A stretch of 37,436 nt of DNA from Bacteroidales bacterium (GTDB taxonomy: Bacteria; Bacteroidota; Bacteroidia; Bacteroidales; Muribaculaceae): contig JAAVFP010000012.1 in NCBI GenBank assembly GCA_014800735.1, positions 2,998 through 40,433 on the forward strand, in the 5' to 3' direction. The notes beneath the pieces are model-generated. The model worked only from the letters and a program-made list of their open reading frames with translations, did no database searches and was not told the DNA's origin. Within the stretch, counting starts at the first letter, position 1. Every line of letters begins with the position of its first letter. Positions 26,525-33,893 of this stretch are shown here, piece by piece. The position numbers and the translations under genes are program-made.

Positions 26525-27922
26525 TTATTTTGCAGTTCTGAACATCACTTCCACTTTTCCTCGCCCGGGGTAACCGGAGTGACCACGATAGAAACTTCCA
26601 TTCATTGTCATACCATATTCCATATCCGGCAGCACATCTAAATAAATGGTAAGTGTTTTCCTATCATCTGAGTATTCGATGGATGGACGACGAGTGTCGC
26701 TGAGGTCAGGTATCTCCAGGTCGTGCAGTTCTCCCATGCCAAAACTACCGCGCTTTATCGGGCGGGAAAATGTAAAACTTATGGCAAGAGGCTCTCCGGC
26801 ATTTACGGTTGCACCATATGGCAAAGAGCACGCGAGAATTTCAGGCGACTCATTCATCATTTCCTCGTAGCGACCGTTCACGTCCACGTTGTTGATTGAG
26901 TGTATTATCACCGGCATGATACTGTCAATCATGGGGTAATCCCGGCGATTTGCAGTATAGTGGTCAAAAGCCTCCAGAATCTCGGGCATAAACATGAAAC
27001 CGGCCATCATCTCGGATGTCTTGCGGTAGTTGGCCGCGATGCTGTCGCCGTGGGCAAGAGCATATTGAATTTCGACGGCGCGCACCATCGATTCGCACAT
27101 CAGCGACAGGCCACCTCCATAGCTTTTGGCAGCAAGGGGCGCTTCCATCAGTTTCGCTGCTAATGAAAGATTGTCGTTAAAAGAGTCGAAATTATCAATT
27201 ACAAGCGGATTGGTCATCGGGTGCGAACTCTCGTGGATTATCAGACTCTCACGTCCGTCGAACACCGGTATATCATGTTTATCCAGCCTAAAACATCCTA
27301 CTACAATCACTGACTCGTCAGCTCCGCTGGCTCTGTGACGCGACATTCCGTAATTGCCCTTATTAAGGAGCGAAATCACAATCTCGCCATCTTCGGGCTT
27401 CTTACCGAAAAAGTCCCAAAGCCATGCCACATCCGTTTTCTCAAGCAATGCTTCCATATTCTTTGCGGCGGCATCATAGAATTCGCCATTGCTCCGGAAG
27501 AAAACATCGAAGTTCGACTGCCTGTACAAATCATCCAGGAGCACAGCCACGCTATCGGGCTGCCCGCTTTTCCAGCGTGAATCCTCAGCTGGCAGATTAG
27601 CCTCCGGGCGCAGCTGTAAACCGCCCTTATCAGCCGTGAGGTATACGGCGAGAAGGGCGATAGCATCATAACCTACATCCTGATGCTCGCGCACGGCCTG
27701 AAGATACTTGATTGCAGGATGCTCGCCAAAAGGCGTAAACAAACTGTCCACTGCCCATGCATAGGTGGCATTGGCATTATTTACGTACTCAGCAAAACCG
27801 GCCGTACGGCATACCGCCGACACGAACTCTACCGCCGGATCGACACAAATCCGAGGGTTTGCATCATTGCCCCGTGCAATCGAAGCCAACGAAATGAAAA
27901 GAAATAAAAGGAGTTTTCTCAT
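26525..27922 (-). CDS. DUF4932 family secreted protein, probable zinc metallopeptidase
   Basis: A 465-residue exported protein. I use the ATG at 27922, giving the signal peptide MRKLLLFLFISLASIARG; an ATG 30 bp upstream (27952) would put ten residues before it and lies upstream of the -7 element. Residues about 25-330 match DUF4932. They contain HESSH at 230-234 (in ESLIIHESSHPMTNPL), an HExxH zinc motif, with possible third ligands E277 (MCES) or E284. The last 95 residues (from about ATVNAGEPLAISFTFSRPI) look like a bacterial Ig-like beta domain. Peptidase activity is inferred from the motif only. It is co-directional with and directly upstream of the membrane regulator. Confidence 0.75.
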   Translation of the reverse strand: MRKLLLFLFISLASIARGNDANPRICVDPAVEFVSAVCRTAGFAEYVNNANATYAWAVDSLFTPFGEHPAIKYLQAVREHQDVGYDAIALLAVYLTADKGGLQLRPEANLPAEDSRWKSGQPDSVAVLLDDLYRQSNFDVFFRSNGEFYDAAAKNMEALLEKTDVAWLWDFFGKKPEDGEIVISLLNKGNYGMSRHRASGADESVIVVGCFRLDKHDIPVFDGRESLIIHESSHPMTNPLVIDNFDSFNDNLSLAAKLMEAPLAAKSYGGGLSLMCESMVRAVEIQYALAHGDSIAANYRKTSEMMAGFMFMPEILEAFDHYTANRRDYPMIDSIMPVIIHSINNVDVNGRYEEMMNESPEILACSLPYGATVNAGEPLAISFTFSRPIKRGSFGMGELHDLEIPDLSDTRRPSIEYSDDRKTLTIYLDVLPDMEYGMTMNGSFYRGHSGYPGRGKVEVMFRTAK

Positions 27923-27936
27923 AAGATTTTTTATTG

Positions 27937-27944
27937 CAAAATTA
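27937..27944 (-). promoter_or_regulatory. -7 element of the DUF4932-regulator operon
   Basis: TAATTTTG on the minus strand (27944-27937), 14 bases before the start codon. A partial -33 GTTG lies 20 bp upstream (27968-27965). Confidence 0.6.
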
Positions 27945-28059
27945 CGCAACAAAGGCTCCTACGTCAACCCACAGAGCAAGCAATACCGTCTACACGTTCC
28001 GATATATCTCACTGTATTTCAATTCGGTACAGCAAAGTAAAACGAAAATTTGTCAACAA

Positions 28060-28074
28060 ACGCCACCCCGGCGT
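28060..28074 (-). terminator. weak hairpin after the AAA ATPase gene
   Basis: On the minus strand ACGCC, loop GGGGT, GGCGT, then a T-rich stretch (TTGTTGACAAATTTTCG). It lies 11 bp past the ATPase stop. Apart from this hairpin and the DUF4932 promoter, the gap 27923-28084 shows nothing. Confidence 0.4.
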
Positions 28075-28084
28075 CTACACCGCT

Positions 28085-29263
28085 TCAGTACGTCAGTCCG
28101 AATAGGAAAAGAGGCACGATATTGCCCGATCCATATTCGATATCGTCTTTTACAACATAGCCGTTCGGTGCATCTTTTATTTGCTTGCGACTTTTATTCT
28201 TACCACCTACTTCGAAAACGGCGTCACCGATTCTGAAATCTGTGATACGCGACGAAAGCACATCGTGAGTCACACGCATCTGATTGTAAAAGAAAGTTTC
28301 GCGTATGTTGCCGAGGTCGGCAGCCTCGCCGACGAGCACATTCATTAATGTAGGATTGTCGAGATAAACCTTCTCCACCTTACCCAAACCGCGCATGCCA
28401 CCTGTGTCGTCGCGAAGTTGACCAATCATGCCGGCCTTTTCAAGCCAAAGAAGATAATCCGACACATTATTTTTGCTCACCTTTATTTCTTCTGCAAGAT
28501 TTTCTGCACTTGGTTTGTAGGGTGCCGAACGAGATATTACACTGAGTAATTGCTTGAGTTTCCGCGCTGTGGAGGCCTTCATATCTGCATACATCGGTAT
28601 ATCTGTTTCAACGGTCAGGCTGATAATCTGTTGCATACGGCGCACAAAGTCGCCCTCTATGGCAAAGGGGTAGTAACCATCGGCAAGATAGCGCCGGAAA
28701 TAAGGTAAGGGGTGCAACAGCGTGTCAGGCATCGACCATTCACCGCTAAGAATTTGAGCAAAGCTCAATTCAGGGGCGTCTATACCCTCGAATAATTTCA
28801 GATATTCTCTGAACGACAAGCCCTGCATGTGGTACATAACAGCCCGCCGACTCAAATCAGCTTCACCCTTATTTATATCAAGCACTGACGAACCGGTGAA
28901 GGCAATCTTAAGTGACGGATGCCCATCATAGATCTGCTTTAGTTCCCGCGACCAACCTTCGTAGCGATGCGCTTCGTCAATGCACAACCACTCGCCACCT
29001 TCCTTAACGAATTCATCCGCAAGTTCAACAAGAGAGTGACTGGCAAACCAAGTATGGTCCGCAGCAACATAGAGCATCTCCTTATGCGAAGGTTGCGAGA
29101 GCATATATTGTAGCATCATAGTAGATTTTCCCACACCACGCGGGCCAGTGAGACCAACCATACGGTTGCTCCAATTTATTCTGTCAAACATATAACGGCG
29201 AAAGCCCAGCGGAGTAACTCGGAGCCGTTCTTCCATAAATGCTATCAGCGAAGTATCAATCAT
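28085..29263 (-). CDS. AAA_14 family ATPase (COG1373-type) with winged-helix and PD-(D/E)xK-like C-terminal region
   Basis: A 392-residue cytoplasmic protein. Seen: Walker A GPRGVGKST (40-48), Walker B WLCIDEAHRYEGW (92-104), a sensor-like FTGSS (122-126), then FREYLKLFEG, all typical of AAA_14. Residues about 238-285 (LLSVISRSAPYKPSAENLAEEIKVSKNNVSDYLLWLEKAGMI) look like a winged helix. The C-terminal DUF4143-like part has D342...E351-V-G-G-K355, resembling the PD-(D/E)xK nuclease core. Related proteins are common in Bacteroidales and mostly uncharacterised. It is a single gene preceded by a -7 element and three phased palindromes, divergent from blaI. Codon use is more AT-rich than in the housekeeping genes. 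Confidence 0.85.
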   Translation of the reverse strand: MIDTSLIAFMEERLRVTPLGFRRYMFDRINWSNRMVGLTGPRGVGKSTMMLQYMLSQPSHKEMLYVAADHTWFASHSLVELADEFVKEGGEWLCIDEAHRYEGWSRELKQIYDGHPSLKIAFTGSSVLDINKGEADLSRRAVMYHMQGLSFREYLKLFEGIDAPELSFAQILSGEWSMPDTLLHPLPYFRRYLADGYYPFAIEGDFVRRMQQIISLTVETDIPMYADMKASTARKLKQLLSVISRSAPYKPSAENLAEEIKVSKNNVSDYLLWLEKAGMIGQLRDDTGGMRGLGKVEKVYLDNPTLMNVLVGEAADLGNIRETFFYNQMRVTHDVLSSRITDFRIGDAVFEVGGKNKSRKQIKDAPNGYVVKDDIEYGSGNIVPLFLFGLTY

Positions 29264-29278
29264 AATTCATATTTTTCA

Positions 29279-29286
29279 CAAAGTTA
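29279..29286 (-). promoter_or_regulatory. -7 element of the AAA ATPase promoter
   Basis: TAACTTTG on the minus strand (29286-29279), 15 bases before the start codon. The -33 position falls on palindrome unit 1 and has no TTTG, which fits a promoter controlled by a bound factor. Confidence 0.62.
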
Positions 29287-29294
29287 ATAAAAAA

Positions 29295-29375
29295 TCCCTC
29301 ATTGAGGGAGGATTTTCGGCAATTTCCTCCCTCAATGAGGGAACTTTTCAGTCATTTTCCTCCCTCAATGAGGGA
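29295..29375. repeat. three 15-bp palindromes at an exact 33-bp period upstream of the AAA ATPase gene
   Basis: Unit 1 TCCCTCATTGAGGGA at 29295-29309; units 2 and 3 TCCCTCAATGAGGGA at 29328-29342 and 29361-29375. Each has perfect 7-bp arms around one central base; unit 1 is the reverse complement of the others. Starts are 33 bp apart both times. The 18-bp spacers are partly alike (11 of 18 positions, both ending TTTCC). Relative to the expected ATPase start site, unit 1 covers the -33 region. Confidence 0.92.
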
Positions 29376-29433
29376 TTTTTGATGCAAACACGCAATGCCA
29401 TGTGTTAACAATGATTAAAATCAAAACATTGTC

Positions 29434-29464
29434 GTTGCAACTACAAAAATAGTTATTACCTTTG
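29434..29464 (+). promoter_or_regulatory. promoter of blaI-blaR-like operon
   Basis: TACCTTTG at 29457-29464 with a partial -33 GTTG at 29434-29437 and a 19-bp spacer. The -7 element lies exactly between two operator copies. Confidence 0.75.
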
Positions 29465-29489
29465 CGTTAGCAACTACAAAAATAGTTAT
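29437..29489 (+). promoter_or_regulatory. two identical BlaI-type operators around the -7 element
   Basis: The dyad AACTACAAAAATAGTT occurs at 29439-29454 and 29472-29487; the exact direct repeat is 20 bp (29437-29456 and 29470-29489), with a start-to-start distance of 33 bp. The 13-bp gap between them holds the -7 element TACCTTTG. The second copy reaches the first two bases of the blaI start codon. This is typical of BlaI/MecI autorepression. Confidence 0.85.
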
Positions 29490-29865
29490 GAGAAAAGCTT
29501 CCAAAGACCAACTGACTGCCAAAGAGGAGGAACTGATGCAACTCCTGTGGGAACACGGCCCAATACAGATAAGCCGCCTCGTGGAATTCTACCCCGACCC
29601 GAAGCCGCATTTCAATACCGTTTCGACCGTTGTCCGACGCCTGGAGGGCAAGGGCTACGTTGACCACAACGAAGTTGCCGGGGCCTTCCACTACTACGCC
29701 ACCGTGCCGAAGGAACATTTCAGAAACCGCAGCTTCGGTGCGTTCATCAAGAACTATTTCGGCGGAAGCTATTTCGGCGCGGTATCGGCATTGGTTGAAG
29801 AGGAAAAAATTAGTGCCGACGAACTCAAGGAACTGCTCAAGCTGATTGAGCAAAAAGGCAAATAG
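29488..29865 (+). CDS. blaI: BlaI/MecI/CopY family transcriptional repressor
   Basis: A 125-residue winged-helix repressor. Seen: LTAKEEELMQLLWEHGPIQISRLVEFYPDPKPHFNTVSTVVRRLEGKGYVDHNEVAGAFHYYATV, the complete BlaI DNA-binding domain, then a C-terminal dimerisation helix pair with EEEKISADELKELLKLIEQ. Relatives bind dyads as dimers and are cleaved by the partner membrane protease. Two such dyads overlap its own promoter, so it is almost surely autorepressed. Its stop and the ATG of the M56 gene are one base apart. The symbol is by family; its target may not be a beta-lactamase. Confidence 0.93.
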   Translation: MRKASKDQLTAKEEELMQLLWEHGPIQISRLVEFYPDPKPHFNTVSTVVRRLEGKGYVDHNEVAGAFHYYATVPKEHFRNRSFGAFIKNYFGGSYFGAVSALVEEEKISADELKELLKLIEQKGK

Positions 29866-29866
29866 C

Positions 29867-31279
29867 ATGGGCGAACTTTTATCTTACTCAATAACCTGCG
29901 GGTTGATGATGCTCGCCATGTACCTGGCCTACACCGCATGCCTGGCCCGATACAATCAGCACACGTTCAACCGCGGAGTACTGATGATAATCTATGCAGT
30001 GGCGTTTGCAGGGACTCCGGCACTCATGGCAATACTCGGCCGCCACACGCCTGCAACTTATCCGGCCGTCTCGGTCACCGAAATTCAAAACGTGGTGAGC
30101 GCAGGAGTGCCGGTTGCCAAACCGCTGTGGGGTACCATCCTGATTTGGATTTACATGTTCGGCATGGCCGCGGTAGCCCTGAAAACCCTTTCCACATGGC
30201 TACGGCTCATCAAAGTAATACACTCCGGCGAGAAAATCATGCGCGATGGCTTCGTGCTGGTGCTGACCGACGACGAACGCTACGCTCCTTTCAGCTGGCT
30301 GCACTATGTGGTGATTAGCCGTAGCGACTACACCGACCACTGCACCGCAATCCTAACCCACGAGCTTAAGCACATAGCCTCCGGCCACTGGGTGGATTTA
30401 TTGATTGCCCAGGGCGTGTGCATTGTAAACTGGTTCAATCCCGCGGCATGGCTCATGCGCGACGAGCTGATGCTTGTTCATGAATATCAGGCCGACAGGG
30501 TCGTGATGGACCGTGGACTCGACGCCCGCGAATACCAGATGTTATTGATAAAAAAGGCTGTCGGCGCCAGATTCCCGTCCTTGGCCAACAGCCTGAATCA
30601 TAGTAAACTTAAAAAACGTATCACCATGATGTACAAAGAAAAAAGTGGTGTCGGGCGTCGTCTGAACGCCCTCGCACTGGTGCCTGTGCTTGCATTGGCA
30701 CTCGCCGTAGCGTCCGTGCCGGCAGTTCGGGCCGTGGTGTCGACTATCGGCAACAGCCCGGTTACAGTCGACAAAGTTAATGAAAATCCCACATCGGACA
30801 AAAAAGCTATCCAACACTACCAGGTGACCGACGTCGTTCACGATGGTAACAGCACCACCGTCGTAATAGCAGCCGAGGGCTTAGGTAGCAGAGTAACTGT
30901 GAGCGGCGGTACGTTCACCAACGCCAGAAAAATCTACCAGGCCTCCTCGCTTCAAACCCAAATGACCGACGGTGCCGCAACCATAAAGGTCGCCTTCCCC
31001 TTCGCAGGCGAGCTCAAGCAAGCGGGCATGACAATCACCGTGAACGGCGATGAAATTCCGTTCAATCTGGAAGGATACATTGATAAATCTCAGCAGGCAT
31101 CATCATCGCCCGCAAGCTTGTTCAGCATCACGGGCAATCGCGCCGACGACGGCATTGCAATCTACATCAATGGCGAACCCGCCACCGAGGAGCAGGTGAA
31201 GAACCTTAAGACCACCGACATTGCCGAAATGACTGTCAGCAAAGAAAAGGATGCCATACTGATTACTACCCGCAAATAA
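29867..31279 (+). CDS. BlaR1-like M56 family membrane metallopeptidase
   Basis: A 470-residue integral membrane sensor protease. Seen: several N-terminal transmembrane helices (about 8-25, 38-56, 88-108), the cytoplasmic gluzincin domain with HELKH at 165-169 and third ligand E206 in VHEYQAD, another transmembrane helix (about 275-300, LALVPVLALALAVASVPAV), and a C-terminal periplasmic part of about 170 residues. That part is not a penicillin-binding transpeptidase domain (no SxxK-SxN-KTG set seen), so the signal is unknown. The start is the ATG at 29867, one base after the blaI stop; the frame is open 21 bp further up inside blaI. It should inactivate BlaI when triggered. Confidence 0.88.
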   Translation: MGELLSYSITCGLMMLAMYLAYTACLARYNQHTFNRGVLMIIYAVAFAGTPALMAILGRHTPATYPAVSVTEIQNVVSAGVPVAKPLWGTILIWIYMFGMAAVALKTLSTWLRLIKVIHSGEKIMRDGFVLVLTDDERYAPFSWLHYVVISRSDYTDHCTAILTHELKHIASGHWVDLLIAQGVCIVNWFNPAAWLMRDELMLVHEYQADRVVMDRGLDAREYQMLLIKKAVGARFPSLANSLNHSKLKKRITMMYKEKSGVGRRLNALALVPVLALALAVASVPAVRAVVSTIGNSPVTVDKVNENPTSDKKAIQHYQVTDVVHDGNSTTVVIAAEGLGSRVTVSGGTFTNARKIYQASSLQTQMTDGAATIKVAFPFAGELKQAGMTITVNGDEIPFNLEGYIDKSQQASSSPASLFSITGNRADDGIAIYINGEPATEEQVKNLKTTDIAEMTVSKEKDAILITTRK

Positions 31280-31304
31280 GCGCACGGCTCACACAACCGG
31301 CACC

Positions 31305-31343
31305 GAGAGATGCGACCCGACTCGTCGCATCTCTCGCTCTTTT
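31305..31343 (+). terminator. intrinsic terminator after the blaI-blaR-like operon
   Basis: Perfect 12-bp arms GAGAGATGCGAC (31305-31316) and GTCGCATCTCTC (31324-31335) with a seven-base loop, then GCTCTTTT. Confidence 0.88.
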
Positions 31344-31422
31344 CCACCCCTTTGCCATGCCGGGACGGCTGCGCGCCGAAAGCCGATGTGCTCTTAAACA
31401 TACACCGCGCGGAGCAGATTTT

Positions 31423-31454
31423 TTTGGGGATTAGAAAAAATAGTGCTACTTTTG
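31423..31454 (+). promoter_or_regulatory. promoter for the zapB-like/zapA operon
   Basis: TTTG at 31423-31426, 20-bp spacer, TACTTTTG at 31447-31454; start codon at 31472, leader about 12 nt. Confidence 0.82.
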
Positions 31455-31471
31455 TAAAAATTTGGAAAAGT

Positions 31472-31771
31472 ATGGCAAGTGAATTGGCCGAACAATTAAA
31501 CCGTCTGGGTCATAAAGCCGAGTTGCTGACCACACGATATGCAATGCTGCGCGAGCAAAATGCTCAGCTTCGCGAAGAGGTCGAGGACCTCCGAGCCACA
31601 TTGCAGACACGCAACGCCCGAATTGAGCGCCTCGAGATTGAACTCGAAAACATGCGTGTGTCGTCGGTACTGGCCCCGGACAGCGAGAGCGTAGGCCACA
31701 CACGAGCCATGATTTCAGATTTAGTGCGGGAAATCGACGCTTGCGTCGCCGACCTGATGGGAGATATTTAA
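31472..31771 (+). CDS. small coiled-coil protein, ZapB-like
   Basis: A 99-residue cytoplasmic protein that is nearly all coiled coil (residues about 1-65, ELAEQLNRLGHKAELLTTRYAMLREQ, then LREEVEDLRATLQTRNARIERLEIELEN), with a short C-terminal helix. I chose the ATG at 31472 because it sits 17 bp after a good -7 element; upstream in-frame sequence lies before the promoter. It precedes zapA by 26 bp in the same direction, which suggests a cell division role similar to ZapB, which binds ZapA in E. coli. Sequence similarity to E. coli ZapB is not something I can show; coiled coils are easily misassigned. Confidence 0.72.
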   Translation: MASELAEQLNRLGHKAELLTTRYAMLREQNAQLREEVEDLRATLQTRNARIERLEIELENMRVSSVLAPDSESVGHTRAMISDLVREIDACVADLMGDI

Positions 31772-31797
31772 CCCTGCCTGCTGATGGTCCTGCCCCG

Positions 31798-32094
31798 ATG
31801 AACGAACAGAAAGAACATAGAATAACAGTCAAAATAACCGGAGCCGATTCATTCAAACTTCCGGTCGCGGAGAGCGAAGAGTCGTTCTACCGCGGAGTGA
31901 TTGAGAATATCAACCGCAACATCCACAATCTGTGCGTTGGCAATAATGCCGAAGTACCCACAGTTGCACTGGCTAAAGTAGCCCTCTACTACGCCACCAT
32001 TCTCTATCGCCAGACATCGGCCCTGAACAACCAAGCCAAGTTGCTGCGCGACTTCGAGGAGCGCATCGACAAACTCCTTGAGGGCACCGACTGA
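31798..32094 (+). CDS. zapA: cell division protein ZapA
   Basis: FtsZ-ring-associated protein; 98 residues from the ATG at 31798, the normal ZapA size. Seen: an N-terminal beta segment HRITVKITGADSFKLPVAESEESFYRGVIENINRNI (the FtsZ-binding head, with the usual ESEE/YR pattern) and a C-terminal helix that forms the dimer/tetramer coiled coil (VALAKVALYYATILYRQTSALNNQAKLLRDFEERIDKLLE). The frame is open upstream but only rare non-ATG starts exist there. It follows the ZapB-like gene and precedes a structured non-coding stretch, then rny. Confidence 0.87.
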   Translation: MNEQKEHRITVKITGADSFKLPVAESEESFYRGVIENINRNIHNLCVGNNAEVPTVALAKVALYYATILYRQTSALNNQAKLLRDFEERIDKLLEGTD

Positions 32095-32099
32095 ACCCT

Positions 32100-32324
32100 C
32101 GCATAGCTGCCCCTCCCCCCGTTCGCTCGCCGACAGCGACACAACACCATCCGTACACGCGAGAGGGAATTTCTCCTGCCGTAGGCGGCCACCGATGCGC
32201 CGGCTCGCCAGCGAGAGTTATCAACCGCACTTTCACGCCTCCAAGGCGTGGAGCCACTGCTGTCTTCGCTCGCCGAAGGCCGCCGTGCCCCACTGCCCCG
32301 GCATCGAAGGTGCTTTATTTTTTT
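32100..32324 (+). ncRNA. structured non-coding region, candidate 6S-like (SsrS/Bacteroidales-1 type) RNA
   Basis: The 250-bp gap between zapA and rny has no coding frame with family resemblance but many local hairpins: GCCG-TAGG-CGGC (32178-32189), CACGCC / GGCGTG (32234-32239 and 32245-32250), CTTCG / CGAAG (32264-32268 and 32274-32278), and a terminator at the end. A small RNA next to zapA is the 6S location in many bacteria, and I recall the zapA-6S-rny order in Bacteroidales. I could not derive the diagnostic large central bubble by hand, and no TAnnTTTG promoter is seen, so the RNA may be processed from the zapA transcript. The boundaries are approximate. Confidence 0.42.
32301..32324 (+). 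terminator. terminator at the end of the zapA-rny gap
   Basis: GCATC (32301-32305), loop GAA, GGTGC (32309-32313), then TTTA and seven T. Short stem but a strong U tract. Confidence 0.65.
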
Positions 32325-32344
32325 AAGTTACAACAACTAATATA

Positions 32345-33886
32345 ATGATGTTATTGTATTTAATCGCTGTCGCAATCATCTTTTCAGCTGCGAGCGTCGG
32401 CATCACGCTGCTGGTTCAGCGTAATATGGCTCAGACCAGGGCCAAACAGATAATCACCGAAGCCGAACGCGAGGCCGAGGACCTCAAGCGCAACAAGGTG
32501 CTTGAAGGACGCGAGGAAGCCCTCCAGATTACCACCGAGGCTGAGCGACAGGCCTCGCAGAAAATGTCGCGCGTGCAATCGGCCGAAGCCAAGCAGAAGC
32601 AGCGCGAGCTTCAGCTCAACCAGCAGCAGAGCGAAAACCAGCGCACCCGCAACGAGCTCGACGGCATCCGTCAGAACCTTGACGCCCAACAAATTGTAAT
32701 CAACAACCGCCAGCAGGAGCTCGACAACGAGCACCGCAAAGCCCAGGAGCTGCTGGAGCACATCAGCGGCCTTTCATCGGCCGAAGCCAAGGAAAAACTC
32801 ATCGAAAGCCTCAAGGACGAGGCCAAGACCGCCGCAGCATCGTATATCAACGACATCATGGACGATGCCAAGCTCACCGCCAACAAGGAGGCCCGCCGCA
32901 TAGTGGTGCAGTCCATTCAGCGAGTAGCCACCGAAACGGCCATCGAGAACTCCGTGACCGTGTTCCACATTGACTCGGATGAAATCAAGGGCCGCATCAT
33001 CGGCCGCGAAGGCCGCAACATCCGCGCCCTGGAGGCCGCCACCGGCATCGAAATAATTGTGGACGACACCCCCGAAGCCATCGTGCTCTCGGGCTTCGAC
33101 CCCGTGCGCCGCGAAATAGCGCGCCTGGCCCTGCACCAGCTGGTGGCCGACGGCCGCATCCACCCTGCCCGCATTGAGGAAGTGGTGGCCAAAGTGCGCA
33201 AGCAGATCGAGCAGGAAATCATCGAAACCGGCCAGCGCACCGCCATCGACCTCGGCATCCACGGTCTGCACCCCGAGCTCATCCGCCTGGTGGGCAAAAT
33301 GAAATACCGCTCCAGCTACGGCCAGAACCTGCTGCAGCACTCACGCGAAACTGCCAACCTCTGCGCCGTCATGGCCTCCGAGCTCGGCCTTAACCCCAAG
33401 AAAGCCCGCCGCGCCGGCCTGCTGCACGACATCGGCAAAGTGCCCGACGAGGAGCCCGAACTGCCCCACGCACTGCTGGGCATGAAGCTGGCCGAGAAGT
33501 ACAAGGAGAAGCCCGAAATATGCAACGCCATCGGCGCGCACCACGACGAAATAGAGCAGACTTCGCTCCTGGCGCCCATCGTGCAGGTGTGCGACGCCAT
33601 CTCCGGTGCCCGCCCCGGTGCTCGCCGTGAAATCGTGGAGGCATACATCAAGCGCCTTAACGACCTCGAGCAGCTGGCCATGTCCTACCCCGGCGTTATC
33701 AAGACCTACGCCATCCAGGCCGGCCGCGAACTGCGCGTGATTGTCGGCGCCGACAAGATTGACGATGCCGAAACCGAAAAACTATCGAGCGAAATCGCCC
33801 GCCGTATCCAGGACGAAATGACCTACCCCGGCCAGGTGAAAATCACCGTTATCCGCGAGACCCGCTCAGTAAGCTTCGCAAAATAA
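32345..33886 (+). CDS. rny: ribonuclease Y
   Basis: Membrane-anchored endoribonuclease that initiates mRNA decay; 513 residues, normal length. Seen: one N-terminal transmembrane helix (about 3-24, [22 protein letters not shown]), a long coiled coil (about 30-190), the KH RNA-binding domain with [19 protein letters not shown] (about 216-234), and the HD domain with the catalytic pair in AGLLHDIGK near residue 360 plus IGAHHDE. The ATG at 32345 is used; a second ATG follows directly. ricT begins 7 bp after the stop, so the two are one operon. Confidence 0.96.
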   Translation: MMLLYLIAVAIIFSAASVGITLLVQRNMAQTRAKQIITEAEREAEDLKRNKVLEGREEALQITTEAERQASQKMSRVQSAEAKQKQRELQLNQQQSENQRTRNELDGIRQNLDAQQIVINNRQQELDNEHRKAQELLEHISGLSSAEAKEKLIESLKDEAKTAAASYINDIMDDAKLTANKEARRIVVQSIQRVATETAIENSVTVFHIDSDEIKGRIIGREGRNIRALEAATGIEIIVDDTPEAIVLSGFDPVRREIARLALHQLVADGRIHPARIEEVVAKVRKQIEQEIIETGQRTAIDLGIHGLHPELIRLVGKMKYRSSYGQNLLQHSRETANLCAVMASELGLNPKKARRAGLLHDIGKVPDEEPELPHALLGMKLAEKYKEKPEICNAIGAHHDEIEQTSLLAPIVQVCDAISGARPGARREIVEAYIKRLNDLEQLAMSYPGVIKTYAIQAGRELRVIVGADKIDDAETEKLSSEIARRIQDEMTYPGQVKITVIRETRSVSFAK

Positions 33887-33893
33887 AAGGCCC

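Noticed and set aside
29295-29375. CRISPR-like array of regularly spaced repeats
   Set aside because: Only three 15-bp palindromic units, spacers of 18 bp that resemble each other, one unit inverted, and no cas genes; fits an operator array better.
29408-29432. ACAATG / CATTGT inverted repeat upstream of the blaI promoter
   Set aside because: Only 6-bp arms with a 13-bp gap; not repeated elsewhere in the region, so too weak to list as an operator.
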